64,000 nt of DNA from Hyphomicrobiales bacterium (GTDB lineage Bacteria > Pseudomonadota > Alphaproteobacteria > Rhizobiales > Rhizobiaceae), in assembly GCA_900465665.1 (NCBI GenBank), contig UBJO01000030.1, positions 1-64,000 of the forward strand, in the 5' to 3' direction. A program made the translations under genes and the position numbers. Of the stretch, positions 43,847 to 53,278 are shown piece by piece. The notes under the pieces are model-generated. The model saw only the letters and a list, made by a program, of their open reading frames with translations. It searched no databases and was not told the origin of the DNA. Within the stretch, counting starts at the first letter, position 1. Each line of letters begins with the position of its first letter.

Positions 43847-45193
43847 TTAAGCCGGCTTGCTGGCCAGATAGTTTTCCAGCCAGTGGATGTCGTAATCGCC
43901 GTTGGCGATGTCCTGATTGTCGACCAGATCCTGGAAGAGCGGCAGCGTCGTCTTGATGCCGTCGACCACGAACTCGTCAAGCGCACGACGCAGACGCATC
44001 ATGCATTCGACGCGGGTGCGGCCGTGCACGATGAGCTTGCCGATCAGGCTGTCGTAATAGGGCGGGATCTTGTAGCCCTGATAGACGCCCGAATCGATAC
44101 GCACGCCAAGGCCACCCGGCGCATGGAAATGCGTGATCGTGCCGGGCGAGGGCACGAAGGTGCGCGCGTCCTCGGCGTTGATGCGGCATTCGATGGCATG
44201 GCCATGGAAGTGGATCTCATCCTGCGTGACCGACAGACCGCCACCGGAGGCGACGCGGATCTGTTCGTGCACCAGGTCGATGCCGGTGATCGCTTCGGTG
44301 ATCGGATGCTCGACCTGAAGACGGGTGTTCATTTCGATGAAATAGAACTCGCCGTTTTCGTAGAGGAACTCGATCGTGCCGGCGCCGCGATACTTCAGCT
44401 TCTTCATGGCGTCGGCGCAGACCTGGCCGATCTTCATGCGCTGCTCGACGTTGAGGGCAGGCGAGTTGGCTTCTTCCCAGACCTTCTGGTGGCGGCGCTG
44501 CAGCGAGCAGTCGCGTTCACCAAGATGGATGGCATTGCCTTCGCCGTCGCCGAACACCTGGATTTCGATGTGCCGCGGCTTGCCGAGGTACTTTTCCATG
44601 TAGACGGCTTCGTTGCCGAATGCGGCGGCCGCTTCGGTACGGGCCGTAGACCAGGCCTCGATCACGTCGTCAGCGCTCTTGGCGACCTTCATGCCGCGTC
44701 CGCCACCACCGGCGGTCGCCTTGATCAGCACGGGATAACCGATTTCGGCGGCCGTCTTGATGGCCTCTTCCTCGGTCTTCACTTCGCCGTCTGAGCCGGG
44801 AACCACCGGGATGCCGAGTTCCTGCGCCGTGGTCTTGGCGGTGATCTTGTCGCCCATGATGCGGATGTGTTCCGCGGTCGGGCCGATGAAGGTGATGCCG
44901 TGCGCTTCGAGGATCTCGGCGAACTTGGCGTTCTCCGACAGGAAACCGTAGCCGGGGTGTACAGCGTCGGCGCCGGTGATCTCGCAGGCAGCAACGATCT
45001 GATGAATGTTCAGATAGCTGTCGCGCGACGGCGGCGGGCCGATGCAGACGCTTTCGTCGGCCAGGCGCACATGCATGGCGTCGGCATCGGCGGTCGAGTG
45101 AACGACGACGCAGGGAATACCGAGCTCCTTGCAGGCACGAAGCACGCGAAGGGCAATTTCCCCGCGGTTGGCGATGAGGATTTTCGAGACCAT
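43847..45193 (-). CDS. accC: Acetyl-CoA carboxylase, biotin carboxylase subunit
   Basis: Carboxylates the biotin on AccB with bicarbonate and ATP, first half-reaction of malonyl-CoA synthesis. The 448-residue protein begins [21 protein letters not shown] and has the ATP-grasp glycine-rich loop [30 protein letters not shown], and the active-site region with [15 protein letters not shown] start it at 45193, the family-typical Met, rather than a longer reading. It lies 10 nt after accB. Confidence 0.97.
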   Translation of the reverse strand: MVSKILIANRGEIALRVLRACKELGIPCVVVHSTADADAMHVRLADESVCIGPPPSRDSYLNIHQIVAACEITGADAVHPGYGFLSENAKFAEILEAHGITFIGPTAEHIRIMGDKITAKTTAQELGIPVVPGSDGEVKTEEEAIKTAAEIGYPVLIKATAGGGGRGMKVAKSADDVIEAWSTARTEAAAAFGNEAVYMEKYLGKPRHIEIQVFGDGEGNAIHLGERDCSLQRRHQKVWEEANSPALNVEQRMKIGQVCADAMKKLKYRGAGTIEFLYENGEFYFIEMNTRLQVEHPITEAITGIDLVHEQIRVASGGGLSVTQDEIHFHGHAIECRINAEDARTFVPSPGTITHFHAPGGLGVRIDSGVYQGYKIPPYYDSLIGKLIVHGRTRVECMMRLRRALDEFVVDGIKTTLPLFQDLVDNQDIANGDYDIHWLENYLASKPA

Positions 45194-45203
45194 GACGTTC
45201 GCC

Positions 45204-45683
45204 TTATTCGACGACCACGAGAGCTTGGCCGTATTCGACGGGGCTGCCGTCCTCGACAAGAATTTCAACGACCTTGCCCGACTTCGGGGCGGGGATCTGG
45301 TTCATCGTCTTCATCGCTTCGATGATGAGCAGCGTCTGGCCTTCCTTGACCGTCGCGCCAACTTCGATGAATGCGCGCGCGCCCGGAGCCGGTGCCATGT
45401 AGGCGGTGCCGACCATAGGAGCGGAAACCGTGTTGGCCGGGTTGCGGGCCGGTGCGGCGGAAGCGGCAGGCGCTGCTGCGACTGGTGCTGCAATCGCTGC
45501 CGGAGCGGCGGCGTAGGCAGGGGCACCCATCGGCGCCTGGATATACTGCGTGTTGCCGGCGCGCGAAACGCGGATGCGCAGATCGTCCTGCTCGACTTCA
45601 ATCTCGGTCAGATCCGTGTCGTTGAGGATGTTCGCGAGATCGCGGATCAGTGCCTGGTCGATACCGTTCTTTTTTTCAGCCAT
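45204..45683 (-). CDS. accB: Acetyl-CoA carboxylase, biotin carboxyl carrier protein
   Basis: Carries biotin between AccC and AccAD. The 159-residue protein has an N-terminal helical part that contacts AccC, an Ala/Pro-rich linker (about 50-88), and the biotinyl domain with biotin-acceptor Lys125 in [10 protein letters not shown]. The length is standard. It lies between aroQ and accC, 18 nt after aroQ. Confidence 0.97.
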   Translation of the reverse strand: MAEKKNGIDQALIRDLANILNDTDLTEIEVEQDDLRIRVSRAGNTQYIQAPMGAPAYAAAPAAIAAPVAAAPAASAAPARNPANTVSAPMVGTAYMAPAPGARAFIEVGATVKEGQTLLIIEAMKTMNQIPAPKSGKVVEILVEDGSPVEYGQALVVVE

Positions 45684-45701
45684 GAGTTTTGCCCTGTCTT
45701 T

Positions 45702-46139
45702 TTATGCGGTGACGTTCTTTAGCGCATGGAGCGCCAGAATGTAGCTATATGGTCCGAAGCCGGCGATGACACCCTTCGCAGCGGGCGCGATCATCGACTT
45801 GTGGCGAAATTCTTCCCGCGCATGCACGTTGGAGATATGGAGCTCTACAACGGGAATGGAAATGGCGCGGATCGCATCATGTAGCGCAACCGATGTGTGC
45901 GTATAGGCGCCGGCGTTGATCGCAACGCCGATGGCCTTGTCGCCGGCTTCGTGCAGCCAGTCGACGAGCTGACCTTCATGGTTGCTTTGACGGAAATCGA
46001 CATCGACGCCAAGCTCTCGCCCGGCCGACTTGCAGTCCGCCTCGATGTCCTGAAGCGTCTTGCCGCCGTAAATGCCGGGCTCTCTTTTGCCGAGCATGTT
46101 CAGGTTTGGCCCGTTCAGGACGAAAATGGTTTGCGTCAT
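45702..46139 (-). CDS. aroQ: 3-dehydroquinate dehydratase, type II
   Basis: Third step of the shikimate pathway. The 145-residue protein has the type II signature IFVLNGPNLNMLGKREPGIYGG with the catalytic Tyr, the active-site region FRQSNHEGQLVDWLHEA, NAGAYTHTSVALHDAI with the catalytic His neighbour region, and VELHISNVHAREEFRHKSMI. The ATG at 46139 matches the family start; it heads the aroQ-accB-accC-aat unit, a common order in alphaproteobacteria. Confidence 0.96.
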   Translation of the reverse strand: MTQTIFVLNGPNLNMLGKREPGIYGGKTLQDIEADCKSAGRELGVDVDFRQSNHEGQLVDWLHEAGDKAIGVAINAGAYTHTSVALHDAIRAISIPVVELHISNVHAREEFRHKSMIAPAAKGVIAGFGPYSYILALHALKNVTA

Positions 46140-46180
46140 CGAGTGTTCCGTCAAATGTGCGAGGGCAACCTATAGACTCA

Positions 46181-46206
46181 CCAAAGGCTTAATGAAAGCC
46201 CTTTGG
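46181..46206. promoter_or_regulatory. Imperfect inverted repeat upstream of aroQ
   Basis: CCAAAGGCTT (46181-46190) and AAGCCCTTTGG (46196-46206) are complementary apart from one extra base. It lies about 40-65 nt upstream of the aroQ start, next to a -10-like TATAGG on the minus strand, so it may be an operator for the aroQ-accBC-aat unit or a terminator for the gene upstream. Confidence 0.35.
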
Positions 46207-46282
46207 ACAAGGCATCAGGAATCGCGCCACATTGTCCACATGGCTGAAGCACCGGGATTTTGGCAATTTGATGGGGGCCGGC

Positions 46283-47041
46283 TCAGCAGCTGGTCTTGCC
46301 GCAGGTCCGCATGTTCTTGACCTTGGTCTCGAGGTCGTCGTAGCCGACCGCGCCCTGCACCAGTTCGTTGCCGATCACATAGGACGGCGTGCCTGTGATA
46401 CCGAGGTTCTGCGCCAGTGAGTAGGTTTCCTGCACGGAGGCGTCGCTCGGGCTCTTGGCCATCTCCGCCCGGATCTGCTTTTCGCTGACACCGAGAGACT
46501 GAGCCGCTTCGATAGCGCTCGCCTCGTCGGCGCGTCCGTCGCTGCCGAGAAGCGCTACGTGGAACTTGCTGTACTTCTCCGGAGCGATCTTGCGGAAGGC
46601 GTCCGACACCTTGTGGGCGGCAACCGATTCAGGTCCGAGGATCGGGAATTCCTTGAGCACGAAGCGGACGTTCGGGTCCTTTTTCAGCATGGTCTGCATG
46701 TCGGTAAGCGCGTGGCGGCAGTAACCGCAGTTGTAGTCGAAGAACTCGACGATCGTGACGTCGCCCTTCGGGTTGCCGATCGTCATGTCGTATTTGGAAT
46801 CGAAGATCGTCGCCTTGTTCTCCGAGATCGTCGCATTGGCCTTCACCAGGCGCGCAGTCTCCTGCTTCTTCTGCAGGGCGTCCTGCACGTCGAGCATGAT
46901 CTCCGGGTTCTCAATCAGATACTGCTTGATGAACTCGCCGAACTCCTTCTTCTGCGCATCATCGAGCGCAGCGGCCGGCTGGGCGGAGACTACGGAGGCG
47001 GTCAGCGCGAGCGCCGTGAAGATTTTCGGGAGAATGGCCAT
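46283..47041 (-). CDS. DsbA-family periplasmic thiol:disulfide oxidoreductase
   Basis: The 252-residue protein has a signal peptide (about 1-25), a helical N-terminal extension (about 27-80; Gln/Lys-rich), and a thioredoxin/DsbA domain with the active site FFDYNCGYCRHAL (Cys105, Cys108) and the cis-Pro loop GITGTPSYVIGN. An additional Cys pair at the C-terminus (RTCGKTSC) is unusual and may form a second redox or structural disulphide. This architecture (Com1/BdbD/ScsC-like) is common in alphaproteobacteria. It is monocistronic. Confidence 0.9.
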   Translation of the reverse strand: MAILPKIFTALALTASVVSAQPAAALDDAQKKEFGEFIKQYLIENPEIMLDVQDALQKKQETARLVKANATISENKATIFDSKYDMTIGNPKGDVTIVEFFDYNCGYCRHALTDMQTMLKKDPNVRFVLKEFPILGPESVAAHKVSDAFRKIAPEKYSKFHVALLGSDGRADEASAIEAAQSLGVSEKQIRAEMAKSPSDASVQETYSLAQNLGITGTPSYVIGNELVQGAVGYDDLETKVKNMRTCGKTSC

Positions 47042-47253
47042 GATATCCTCGTCTTTGCAGGTGATTTTGGTCGTTCAATGCTTCGGGTATCACAGTCCCA
47101 TGATCGGAACGCAATGCGAAGCAACAAAAATACGGCGCATTCCGGCGTATTGAAACAGGAATTCTCGTGTTCGTTATCTGGTCGCGGGATTGTGAAGATC
47201 TCACTAATGCGGCATTTGTCTGGCCGCAAATCGAAGTCGAAAGAGCAGAGCAG

Positions 47254-48417
47254 TTGTTTTCCATTTCCAAGCGCAGTGCAGTCGAGCCGTTTCACGCAAT
47301 GGATGTTTTGGCGGAAGCGACGCGGCGGCGCGCAAGTGGCCGGCCAGTAATATCAATGGCCGTCGGCCAGCCCTCGCATCCGGCGCCTCGCGCCGCACTT
47401 GATGCGGCGAAGGCAGCCCTGGAGGATGGCAGGATCGGCTACACCGATGCGCTGGGTACTGTGAGCCTGAAGCAAGCGCTTGCAGCGAATTACCGCGAGC
47501 GCCACGGCCTGGACATCGATCCGGCGCGCATCGCGATCACGACAGGCTCCTCCGCGGGCTTCAACCTCGCATTCCTGTCGCTCTTCGATGCCGGTGATGC
47601 GGTGGCGATCGCCAGGCCCGGCTATCCCGCATATCGCAACATCCTCGGCGCGCTCGGCCTGCGGGTCATCGAGGTACCCGTCACCGCCGAAACGCATTTC
47701 ACGCTGACGCCGCAAAGCATTGAGGCGGCCCAGAAGAAAAGCGGCGTCCGCGTGAAGGGCGTTCTGCTCGCAAGCCCGGCAAACCCGACCGGCACCTTGA
47801 CCGGCCGCGAGGCGCTTGCCGAGCTGGCGGAATACTGTTCGGCAAACTCGATCGCTTTCATTTCCGACGAGATCTATCACGGGCTCATCTTCGCGGGCGA
47901 GGAGACAAGCGCGCTCGAACTGACCGACGAAGCGATCGTCATCAATTCGTTCTCGAAATATTATTGCATGACCGGCTGGCGCATCGGCTGGATGGTGCTG
48001 CCCGATCGTCTCGTGCGCCCGATCGAGCGGGTCGCCCAGAGCCTCTACATCTCCGCGCCGGAGCTGTCGCAGATCGCCGCGACCGCAGCGCTTGGCGCTT
48101 CCGCCGAGCTCGATGTCTACAGGGCAAGCTACGCTGCCAACCGCGATTTCCTGATGCGGCGTCTCCCAGACATGGGCCTTACGATCGCCTCGCCGATGGA
48201 TGGTGCCTTCTACGCTTATGTGGATGTGACGCGCTTTACCAACGACAGCATGGAATTCGCCAAGCGGATGCTGACCGAGATTGACGTCGCCGCGACACCA
48301 GGCCTCGACTTCGATCCGCTGGAAGGGCACCGCGCCATGCGCATGTCCTACGCAGGCTCCGAAGCCGAGATCGCCGAAGCGGTCGATCGCATGACGGGCT
48401 GGCTCAAAGCGGGCTGA
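47254..48417 (+). CDS. Class I/II PLP-dependent aminotransferase
   Basis: The 387-residue protein has the fold type I aspartate-aminotransferase layout: substrate-side start RSAVEPFHAMDVLAEATRR, GQPSHPAPRAAL, the PLP-contact NPTGTLTGREALAEL and FISDEIYHGLIF, the PLP Lys in SFSKYYCMTGWRIGWMV (SxxK), and the Arg-containing end RMSYAGSEAEIAEA. The substrate is not predictable. A TTG at 47254 is the probable start because relatives begin at the equivalent MFS..; an in-frame ATG at 47167 would add 29 residues of unlike composition. Confidence 0.87.
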   Translation: MFSISKRSAVEPFHAMDVLAEATRRRASGRPVISMAVGQPSHPAPRAALDAAKAALEDGRIGYTDALGTVSLKQALAANYRERHGLDIDPARIAITTGSSAGFNLAFLSLFDAGDAVAIARPGYPAYRNILGALGLRVIEVPVTAETHFTLTPQSIEAAQKKSGVRVKGVLLASPANPTGTLTGREALAELAEYCSANSIAFISDEIYHGLIFAGEETSALELTDEAIVINSFSKYYCMTGWRIGWMVLPDRLVRPIERVAQSLYISAPELSQIAATAALGASAELDVYRASYAANRDFLMRRLPDMGLTIASPMDGAFYAYVDVTRFTNDSMEFAKRMLTEIDVAATPGLDFDPLEGHRAMRMSYAGSEAEIAEAVDRMTGWLKAG

Positions 48418-48494
48418 TTTCAAGGCGCTGCAGGCGTTTCCTGACTGATTTTCTGAGCGCCTTGAAAAAGCATTGTGAAGGGCAGGTCGGCCGT

Positions 48495-49502
48495 CTAGGC
48501 CGGCTTGCAGTTCTCGCGATCGAGCTGCGAAACCATTGCAAGCAAGGTTTCCGAAACCGGTGTCGGCACCGAAGCGAGCCTCCCGAGAACCACGACCATG
48601 CCGACCAGCGGCGTGATTTCGAGTGCCTTTCCGGCAAGCAGGTCCTGCAGCATCGAGGTGCGGACAGGGCCGATTTGGCTCGCCTGTTCGAGCCGCTCTT
48701 CGACGGACATGCCGACATTGGCCCCAAGCGCCTCGCCAACCGCCTTGACCTCCTTCATCACCTTGCCGATCTGGTCGCTGACCGCGACGTCGGCCATGAG
48801 GTCGGACATGGTGGAGCGCGTCAGCGCGCTGATGGGGTTGAACGAAGCATTGCCCATCAGCTTGCTCCAGATGTCGTTGCGGATCTCCGGTGACAGCGTG
48901 ATGTTGAGATCTGCCTTCTGCAGCAGAGCCTGGATGGCCTCGAGATCAGACGTGATTTCGCCCGACGGCTCGCCCAGGATGAAGCGGCCCTTGTTGCTGA
49001 GCTTGATATGACCGGGTTCGCTCACTTCCGCGCCCTGATGCGCGACGCAACCGATGACCCGGTGTGGGCCGACAAGTCTCCAGAGCGCACCGCCTTCATC
49101 AAGTTCCTCGAATTGCAGTTCGGCGAATTCGGGATGGTCGTCGCGGTGGAAGTACCACCACGGAATACCGTTGAGGATCATCAGAACGCGCGTGCCGTCC
49201 TTCAACAGCTTCGCCATCCCCTCGGCGGCAGCGCTGAGCTGATGTCCCTTGAGCCCGGTGATGACCAGATCCTGCGGCGGAAGATCGGCGGGATTGTCCG
49301 TGGCCACCACCTTTACATTGAGGGGCGTTTCGGAACCCGCTTCATGCAGCGTCAGACCCTCGCGGCGGATGGCATCGAGATGCGCTCCGCGCGCGATGAC
49401 CGACACCGTGACGTCGCTTCCAAGCGACGACGGCGCGATCTTGGTGGCGATCATCCCGCCCAGCGCGCCGGCGCCAAAAATGCAGATGGTCTTGATGGTC
49501 AT
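48495..49502 (-). CDS. Ketopantoate reductase family protein (ApbA/PanE-like)
   Basis: The 335-residue protein has the NAD(P)-binding start ICIFGAGALGGMIATKI, the ApbA middle with LVITGLKGHQL and MILNGIPWWYF, and the C-terminal domain with the catalytic Lys in IWSKLMGNASFNPISALT. It is larger than E. coli PanE, and rhizobial genomes have several such paralogues, so it may reduce another 2-keto acid rather than ketopantoate. It is a single gene, convergent with the aminotransferase. Confidence 0.85.
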   Translation of the reverse strand: MTIKTICIFGAGALGGMIATKIAPSSLGSDVTVSVIARGAHLDAIRREGLTLHEAGSETPLNVKVVATDNPADLPPQDLVITGLKGHQLSAAAEGMAKLLKDGTRVLMILNGIPWWYFHRDDHPEFAELQFEELDEGGALWRLVGPHRVIGCVAHQGAEVSEPGHIKLSNKGRFILGEPSGEITSDLEAIQALLQKADLNITLSPEIRNDIWSKLMGNASFNPISALTRSTMSDLMADVAVSDQIGKVMKEVKAVGEALGANVGMSVEERLEQASQIGPVRTSMLQDLLAGKALEITPLVGMVVVLGRLASVPTPVSETLLAMVSQLDRENCKPA

Positions 49503-49600
49503 GAAATCCTATCTCCGCAATCACTTGAAAGCGGTAGAGATAGGCTATCCGGCCTCGAAGGCGAATGATTTTTTGGTGTTCAGCGATCGCCCGGCAGCAA

Positions 49601-49792
49601 CTAGCTGCGACGCAATTCGTCGATCGCGCTCACTGCGTCCTCTGCCGACCATCCGGCCTTCAGAGCAGCGGAAATCATCCGCAACTCGGCCTCGGCCTCG
49701 ATCTGCAGGAAGAGCGGCTCCAGCGCTTCCTGGGCGGTCACGACATGGTCTTTCGGAGGGGCTATCGACTGGCTGGAAGCGAGCATAGGCAT
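49601..49792 (-). CDS. Small hypothetical protein (63 residues)
   Basis: An acidic, soluble, helical product with QEALEPLFLQIEAEAELRMISAALKAGW and ending VSAIDELRRS. The composition and codon use look coding, and it starts ATG with a partial RBS (GAGTACC). I know it as a rhizobial hypothetical protein only. It is transcribed opposite to ftsZ2, about 235 nt away. Confidence 0.55.
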   Translation of the reverse strand: MPMLASSQSIAPPKDHVVTAQEALEPLFLQIEAEAELRMISAALKAGWSAEDAVSAIDELRRS

Positions 49793-50027
49793 CTGCGCGG
49801 TACTCCTCTCTTTATGGGCAGGCGGGCTTTCATTTGAAAAGGTATTTTGACTGGCTTGAATCGACCTAATGCGCCAACCTCAAAAAAGGTTCCGGATAAA
49901 TTTTAGAAAAGCCTGCATCTTGTTCTTTCGCCCCGCCTCTGCCTTCTTGCGCCCATAGGCTGATGCGCGATTCGGGTCCCGATAAAGCGGTGGAGCCCAC
50001 GAAAGAATGCGCACGAAGGAGATTGCG

Positions 50028-51059
50028 ATGACGAACGCCAAGCCCGGGATTTCCGAGATGCGGCCCAGAATTTCGGTGATCGGCGTTGGTGGTGGCGGCG
50101 GCAACGCCATCAACAACATGATCGCGGAAAGCCTCGAAGGCGTTGAATTCATTGCCGCAAACACCGATGCGCAAGTGCTCGCGACCTCGAAGGCCTCGCG
50201 ACGCATCCAGCTCGGCGCGCATGTGACCGAAGGCCTCGGCGCCGGTTCGCTGCCCGAGATCGGTCGCGCCGCCGCTGAAGAATCGATCGACGAGATCATG
50301 GATCACCTGGCCGGCTCGCACATGTGCTTCGTCACCGCCGGCATGGGCGGCGGCACCGGCACGGGTGCCGCACCCGTGATCGCGCAGGCGGCCCGCAACG
50401 CCGGCATCCTGACGGTCGGCGTCGTCACCAAGCCCTTCACCTTCGAAGGCAACCGCCGCATGAAGACGGCCGACGCTGGCATCGAGGCGCTGCGCCAGGC
50501 TGCCGATACCGTGATCGTCATCCCGAACCAGAACCTGTTCCGCATCGCCGACGCCAAGACCACCTTCGCCGACGCCTTCATGACCGCTGACCGCGTGCTG
50601 TTCGCAGGTGTCGGCTGCATCACCGACCTGATCGTCAAGGAAGGCCTCATCAACCTCGATTTCGCCGACGTGAAGTCGGTCATGCGCGGCATGGGCCGCG
50701 CCATGATGGGCACCGGCGAAGCATCGGGCGAAGAGCGCGCGATGAAGGCGGCGGAAGCCGCGATCGCCAACCCGCTGCTCGACGACATCTCGATGCGCGG
50801 AGCCAAGGGCGTGCTGATCTCGATCTCCGGCGGCTCCGACATGACGCTGTTCGAGGTGGATGAAGCCGCAAGCCGTATCCGCGACGAGGTGCAGGACGAT
50901 GCAGATATCGTCGTCGGTGCGATCTTCGACCGCAATCTGGATGGCAAGTTCCGCGTCTCGGTCGTCGCTACGGGCCTCGATGGCGCGGGCGCCGGTGTCG
51001 CTCCTGTCCAGCAGGGCGCGACCATGGTCCCAGGCCTCCCGCCGCGCACGCTGCAGTAA
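50028..51059 (+). CDS. ftsZ2: Second, C-terminally short FtsZ homologue
   Basis: The 343-residue protein contains the whole FtsZ GTPase: the [13 protein letters not shown] start, the tubulin signature GGGTGTG (107-113), the T7 loop region [11 protein letters not shown] with its catalytic Asp, and the domain-end [16 protein letters not shown]. It lacks the long linker and conserved C-terminal peptide that bind FtsA/ZipA, ending soon after the globular part ([10 protein letters not shown]). This matches the short FtsZ2 described in Sinorhizobium and Agrobacterium, whose role is minor. The ATG at 50028 has an AAGGAG RBS; an upstream ATG at 50007 has none. Confidence 0.93.
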   Translation: MTNAKPGISEMRPRISVIGVGGGGGNAINNMIAESLEGVEFIAANTDAQVLATSKASRRIQLGAHVTEGLGAGSLPEIGRAAAEESIDEIMDHLAGSHMCFVTAGMGGGTGTGAAPVIAQAARNAGILTVGVVTKPFTFEGNRRMKTADAGIEALRQAADTVIVIPNQNLFRIADAKTTFADAFMTADRVLFAGVGCITDLIVKEGLINLDFADVKSVMRGMGRAMMGTGEASGEERAMKAAEAAIANPLLDDISMRGAKGVLISISGGSDMTLFEVDEAASRIRDEVQDDADIVVGAIFDRNLDGKFRVSVVATGLDGAGAGVAPVQQGATMVPGLPPRTLQ

Positions 51060-51085
51060 GCCGCAACAAGAAGTTGGTCCGATCC

Positions 51086-51118
51086 GGCCGCGTGCTCAAG
51101 CGAGCGCGCGGCCTTTTT
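51086..51118 (+). terminator. ftsZ2 terminator
   Basis: GGCCGCG pairs with CGCGGCC and the stem continues through GCTC/GAGC around a 4-nt loop, then TTTTT. A textbook Rho-independent terminator 27 nt after the ftsZ2 stop. Confidence 0.88.
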
Positions 51119-51277
51119 GCGTCGAGTGGCCTTAACGTCCCGCCAATTCTGGAAAAAACAGTCGAACGACCCTAGATCAGAAGGTGCCCCCAAGACGCGC
51201 CCAACGACATCCCCAAAGGACACCAAAGGACACCCAAGGGCGCTTTCAATTTCAGACGAACATTTCAGGAAAACACG

Positions 51278-52126
51278 ATGTCTCAAGATAAGAATCCCGT
51301 CTGGTTCATCACCGGTTGCTCGACAGGCTTCGGCCGCGAACTGGCGAAACTCACCATCGCCCGTGGTTGGCCGACTGTTGTCAGCGCCCGCGACAAGGCC
51401 CGCGTTGCCGATCTCGTGACCGGTCATGAGGACAATGCGCTCGCCGTGGATCTCGATGTGACCGATGCCGCGCAGATCACCGCCGCCGTAAAGGCCGCCG
51501 AGGAGCGCTTCGGACGGATCGACGTCCTCGTCAACAATGCTGGCTATGGCTATCAGTCGACGATCGAGGAAGGTAGCGATAGCGAGATCCGCGATCAGTT
51601 CGAGGCCAATGTCTTCGGCCTCTTCGCCATGACCCGCGCCGTTCTGCCCGGCATGCGCACGCGCCGACGCGGCCATGTGATCAACATCACCTCGGTGGCC
51701 GGCTTCATCGGCTTCCCGGCATCCGGTTACTACTCGGCGAGCAAGCACGCGGTCGAGGGTATGTCGGATGCGCTTGCGGCCGAAGGCGCGCCGCTCGGTA
51801 TCAAGGTCACCTGCGTCGAACCCGGTCCGTTCCGCACCGATTGGGCTGGCCGTTCGCTGCGGCAGACCGAAAGCAAGATCGCCGATTACGCGGAGACCGC
51901 TGCCGCACGCATGCGCCAGACGGCCGGATACAGCGGCCAGCAGCCGGGAGATCCCGTGCGCGCCGGCGAGGCGATCATCAAGATCACCGAGATCGAGAAT
52001 GCTCCGCGCCACTTGGTGCTTGGCGAATTCGGCTATGGCGCGGTCACGGCCAAGCTGAAGGAGCGCCTGGCGCTGATCGAGGAATGGAAGGACACCAGCC
52101 TCGGCGCCGATTTCCCGAAATCGTGA
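51278..52126 (+). CDS. Short-chain dehydrogenase/reductase
   Basis: A 282-residue classical SDR with the NAD(P) motif WFITGCSTGFGRELA (TGxxxGxG), NNAGYG, and the catalytic Ser with YYSASKHAVEG (YxxxK). The Arg residues after the first strand (SARDK) suggest NADP(H) preference. The C-terminus is longer than in minimal SDRs. The substrate is unknown. RBS CAGGAAA lies before the ATG. The 52171 membrane gene follows 44 nt later. Confidence 0.9.
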   Translation: MSQDKNPVWFITGCSTGFGRELAKLTIARGWPTVVSARDKARVADLVTGHEDNALAVDLDVTDAAQITAAVKAAEERFGRIDVLVNNAGYGYQSTIEEGSDSEIRDQFEANVFGLFAMTRAVLPGMRTRRRGHVINITSVAGFIGFPASGYYSASKHAVEGMSDALAAEGAPLGIKVTCVEPGPFRTDWAGRSLRQTESKIADYAETAAARMRQTAGYSGQQPGDPVRAGEAIIKITEIENAPRHLVLGEFGYGAVTAKLKERLALIEEWKDTSLGADFPKS

Positions 52127-52170
52127 GGCTCGCGCTCTGGCATGAGCAGGGCGCCGTGGAGGAAGATGTG

Positions 52171-52371
52171 ATGGTGAAGCTGGTCTATGGCCTTGAAGGC
52201 TTGTTGATCCTGGCCGGTCTGATCTGGATGGGGCAGGGCAGCGGATATTTTCCGTATCCGGCTGAAAGCTTCATGATCGACCAGACGCCCTGGATCTACT
52301 GGGGCGCGCTTGCGGTTGCCGTCGGCCTTATTCTGATCGTGCTGACCAAGAGCCTGCGCGGCAGGCGTTAA
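52171..52371 (+). CDS. Small two-helix membrane protein (66 residues)
   Basis: Two hydrophobic segments (about 3-20: LVYGLEGLLILAGLIWMG; about 42-60: YWGALAVAVGLILIVLT) are joined by an aromatic periplasmic loop (YFPYPAESFMIDQTPW) and end in an Arg-rich tail. A strong RBS (GGAGGAA) lies 7 nt before the ATG at 52171. Unknown function; it is probably co-transcribed with the SDR. Confidence 0.65.
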   Translation: MVKLVYGLEGLLILAGLIWMGQGSGYFPYPAESFMIDQTPWIYWGALAVAVGLILIVLTKSLRGRR

Positions 52372-52390
52372 CACGCGCCCAAAACAAATT

Positions 52391-52428
52391 CGCCGGCTGG
52401 AAGGGCCAGAAAACCCCGCCAGCCGGCG
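52391..52428 (-). terminator. Hairpin between convergent small genes
   Basis: CGCCGGCTGG (52391-52400) pairs with CCAGCCGGCG (52419-52428) around an 18-nt loop. On the minus strand it is followed by AATTTGTTTTG, so it probably ends the gene at 52451; on the plus strand the T-run is missing. Confidence 0.6.
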
Positions 52429-52450
52429 ATAATCAGTCGCTTGAAAGCGT

Positions 52451-52777
52451 TCAAGCGCGGCGCAAACGCGCCTCGGGCAGTTCAGGCCGGGTGCCGTCAG
52501 GCGCGCGCAGACCGCGATGCTTGCTGACAAAGATCCACTCGACATTGCCGGGCTCGAACGGCCGCCGCGGATTGCGCAGCGCCAAACGGCGCTCGGACAG
52601 GCTGCGGGGCAGGGTGTCGATCATGTCGTTCATGAACGTGTCGAGACACTCTTTCCAGCGAGGCGAAACGGCGACATCGACGCCGCCGTAGCGATGAAAA
52701 TCGGGGTGTTTGCGGGAGTAGCATGCGCCGATCATCCAGGCATGCTGCTGTTTCAGAAAACGCTCTTTAATGGTCAT
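52451..52777 (-). CDS. Hypothetical protein with an HNH/AP2-associated motif (108 residues)
   Basis: The middle of the protein reads SPRWKECLDTFMNDMIDTLPRSL and PGNVEWIFVSK, which resembles the RWxSFExFxxDMGxxPxxxxLDRIDNxxxYxPGNxRWA segment found beside HNH and AP2 domains in phage and plasmid proteins. The catalytic His/Asn residues and the RIDN core are not evident here. It may be a domesticated DNA-binding fragment. A near-match to an EcfG promoter (GGAAC-N17-CGCT, 52850-52825) lies upstream. Confidence 0.55.
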   Translation of the reverse strand: MTIKERFLKQQHAWMIGACYSRKHPDFHRYGGVDVAVSPRWKECLDTFMNDMIDTLPRSLSERRLALRNPRRPFEPGNVEWIFVSKHRGLRAPDGTRPELPEARLRRA

Positions 52778-53217
52778 TCGCAGTCTTTTTCATTCCTTGG
52801 CGTCAGCGACTCCCTAGCCGTCGAAGCGAGCGATGTTGATCGGCCGTTCCGCTGTCCAGGTGCCATCCGCACGCTGATATTTTGTTTGCAAACCGGCTGC
52901 CGATCAAACGATCGATAAGCGACCTGGGGCCGCCGCCGGTGCCTCTACACGAGTAGGAAAAGGTGGCCGATTGAACGCCGTCGAAGCCTGAGCTGGGACG
53001 CCATTACGTTCGGCGACGTGCTACCTAGTCGACATTGATTGTTCCTTCAAGGATTTTCCTGAAACAATTTTGCATGGCTGCCCGTCTCGACGAAAAAACG
53101 GTAGCAGCGCCCTCATCGGCTCGCGTCATGGGCGTGAATTTTGCCCGTGGCTGACTTGAGGCTGTATATGGCAGCCGAGGTCCGGGGATGCGACGCCGAA
53201 TGCGCTTGCGCGGCGAG
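52778..53217. other. Gene-free interval upstream of the 53279 small gene
   Basis: About 440 nt with no frame that I can support on either strand. No terminator or tRNA-like fold stands out. The composition is mixed, with AT-rich short stretches near 52870 and 53050. The right end holds the EcfG promoter listed separately. Confidence 0.4.
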
Positions 53218-53243
53218 GGAACGCTTCATAGGCTCGCTGCGTT
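53218..53243 (+). promoter_or_regulatory. EcfG-type general stress promoter
   Basis: GGAAC (53218-53222), then 17 nt, then CGTT (53240-53243). This is a full match to the EcfG/RpoE2 consensus (GGAAC, 16-17 nt, CGTT). The next ATG with coding sequence is 36 nt downstream (53279). Confidence 0.7.
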
Positions 53244-53278
53244 GATGGATTCGTTCAACGCTTTTCAGTAGGAATCAC

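Noticed and set aside
51213..51240. Short tandem repeat CCAAAGGACA (two copies and a partial third), possible CRISPR-like or regulatory repeat
   Set aside because: Units are only 10 nt with no spacers; probably chance repetition upstream of the SDR gene.
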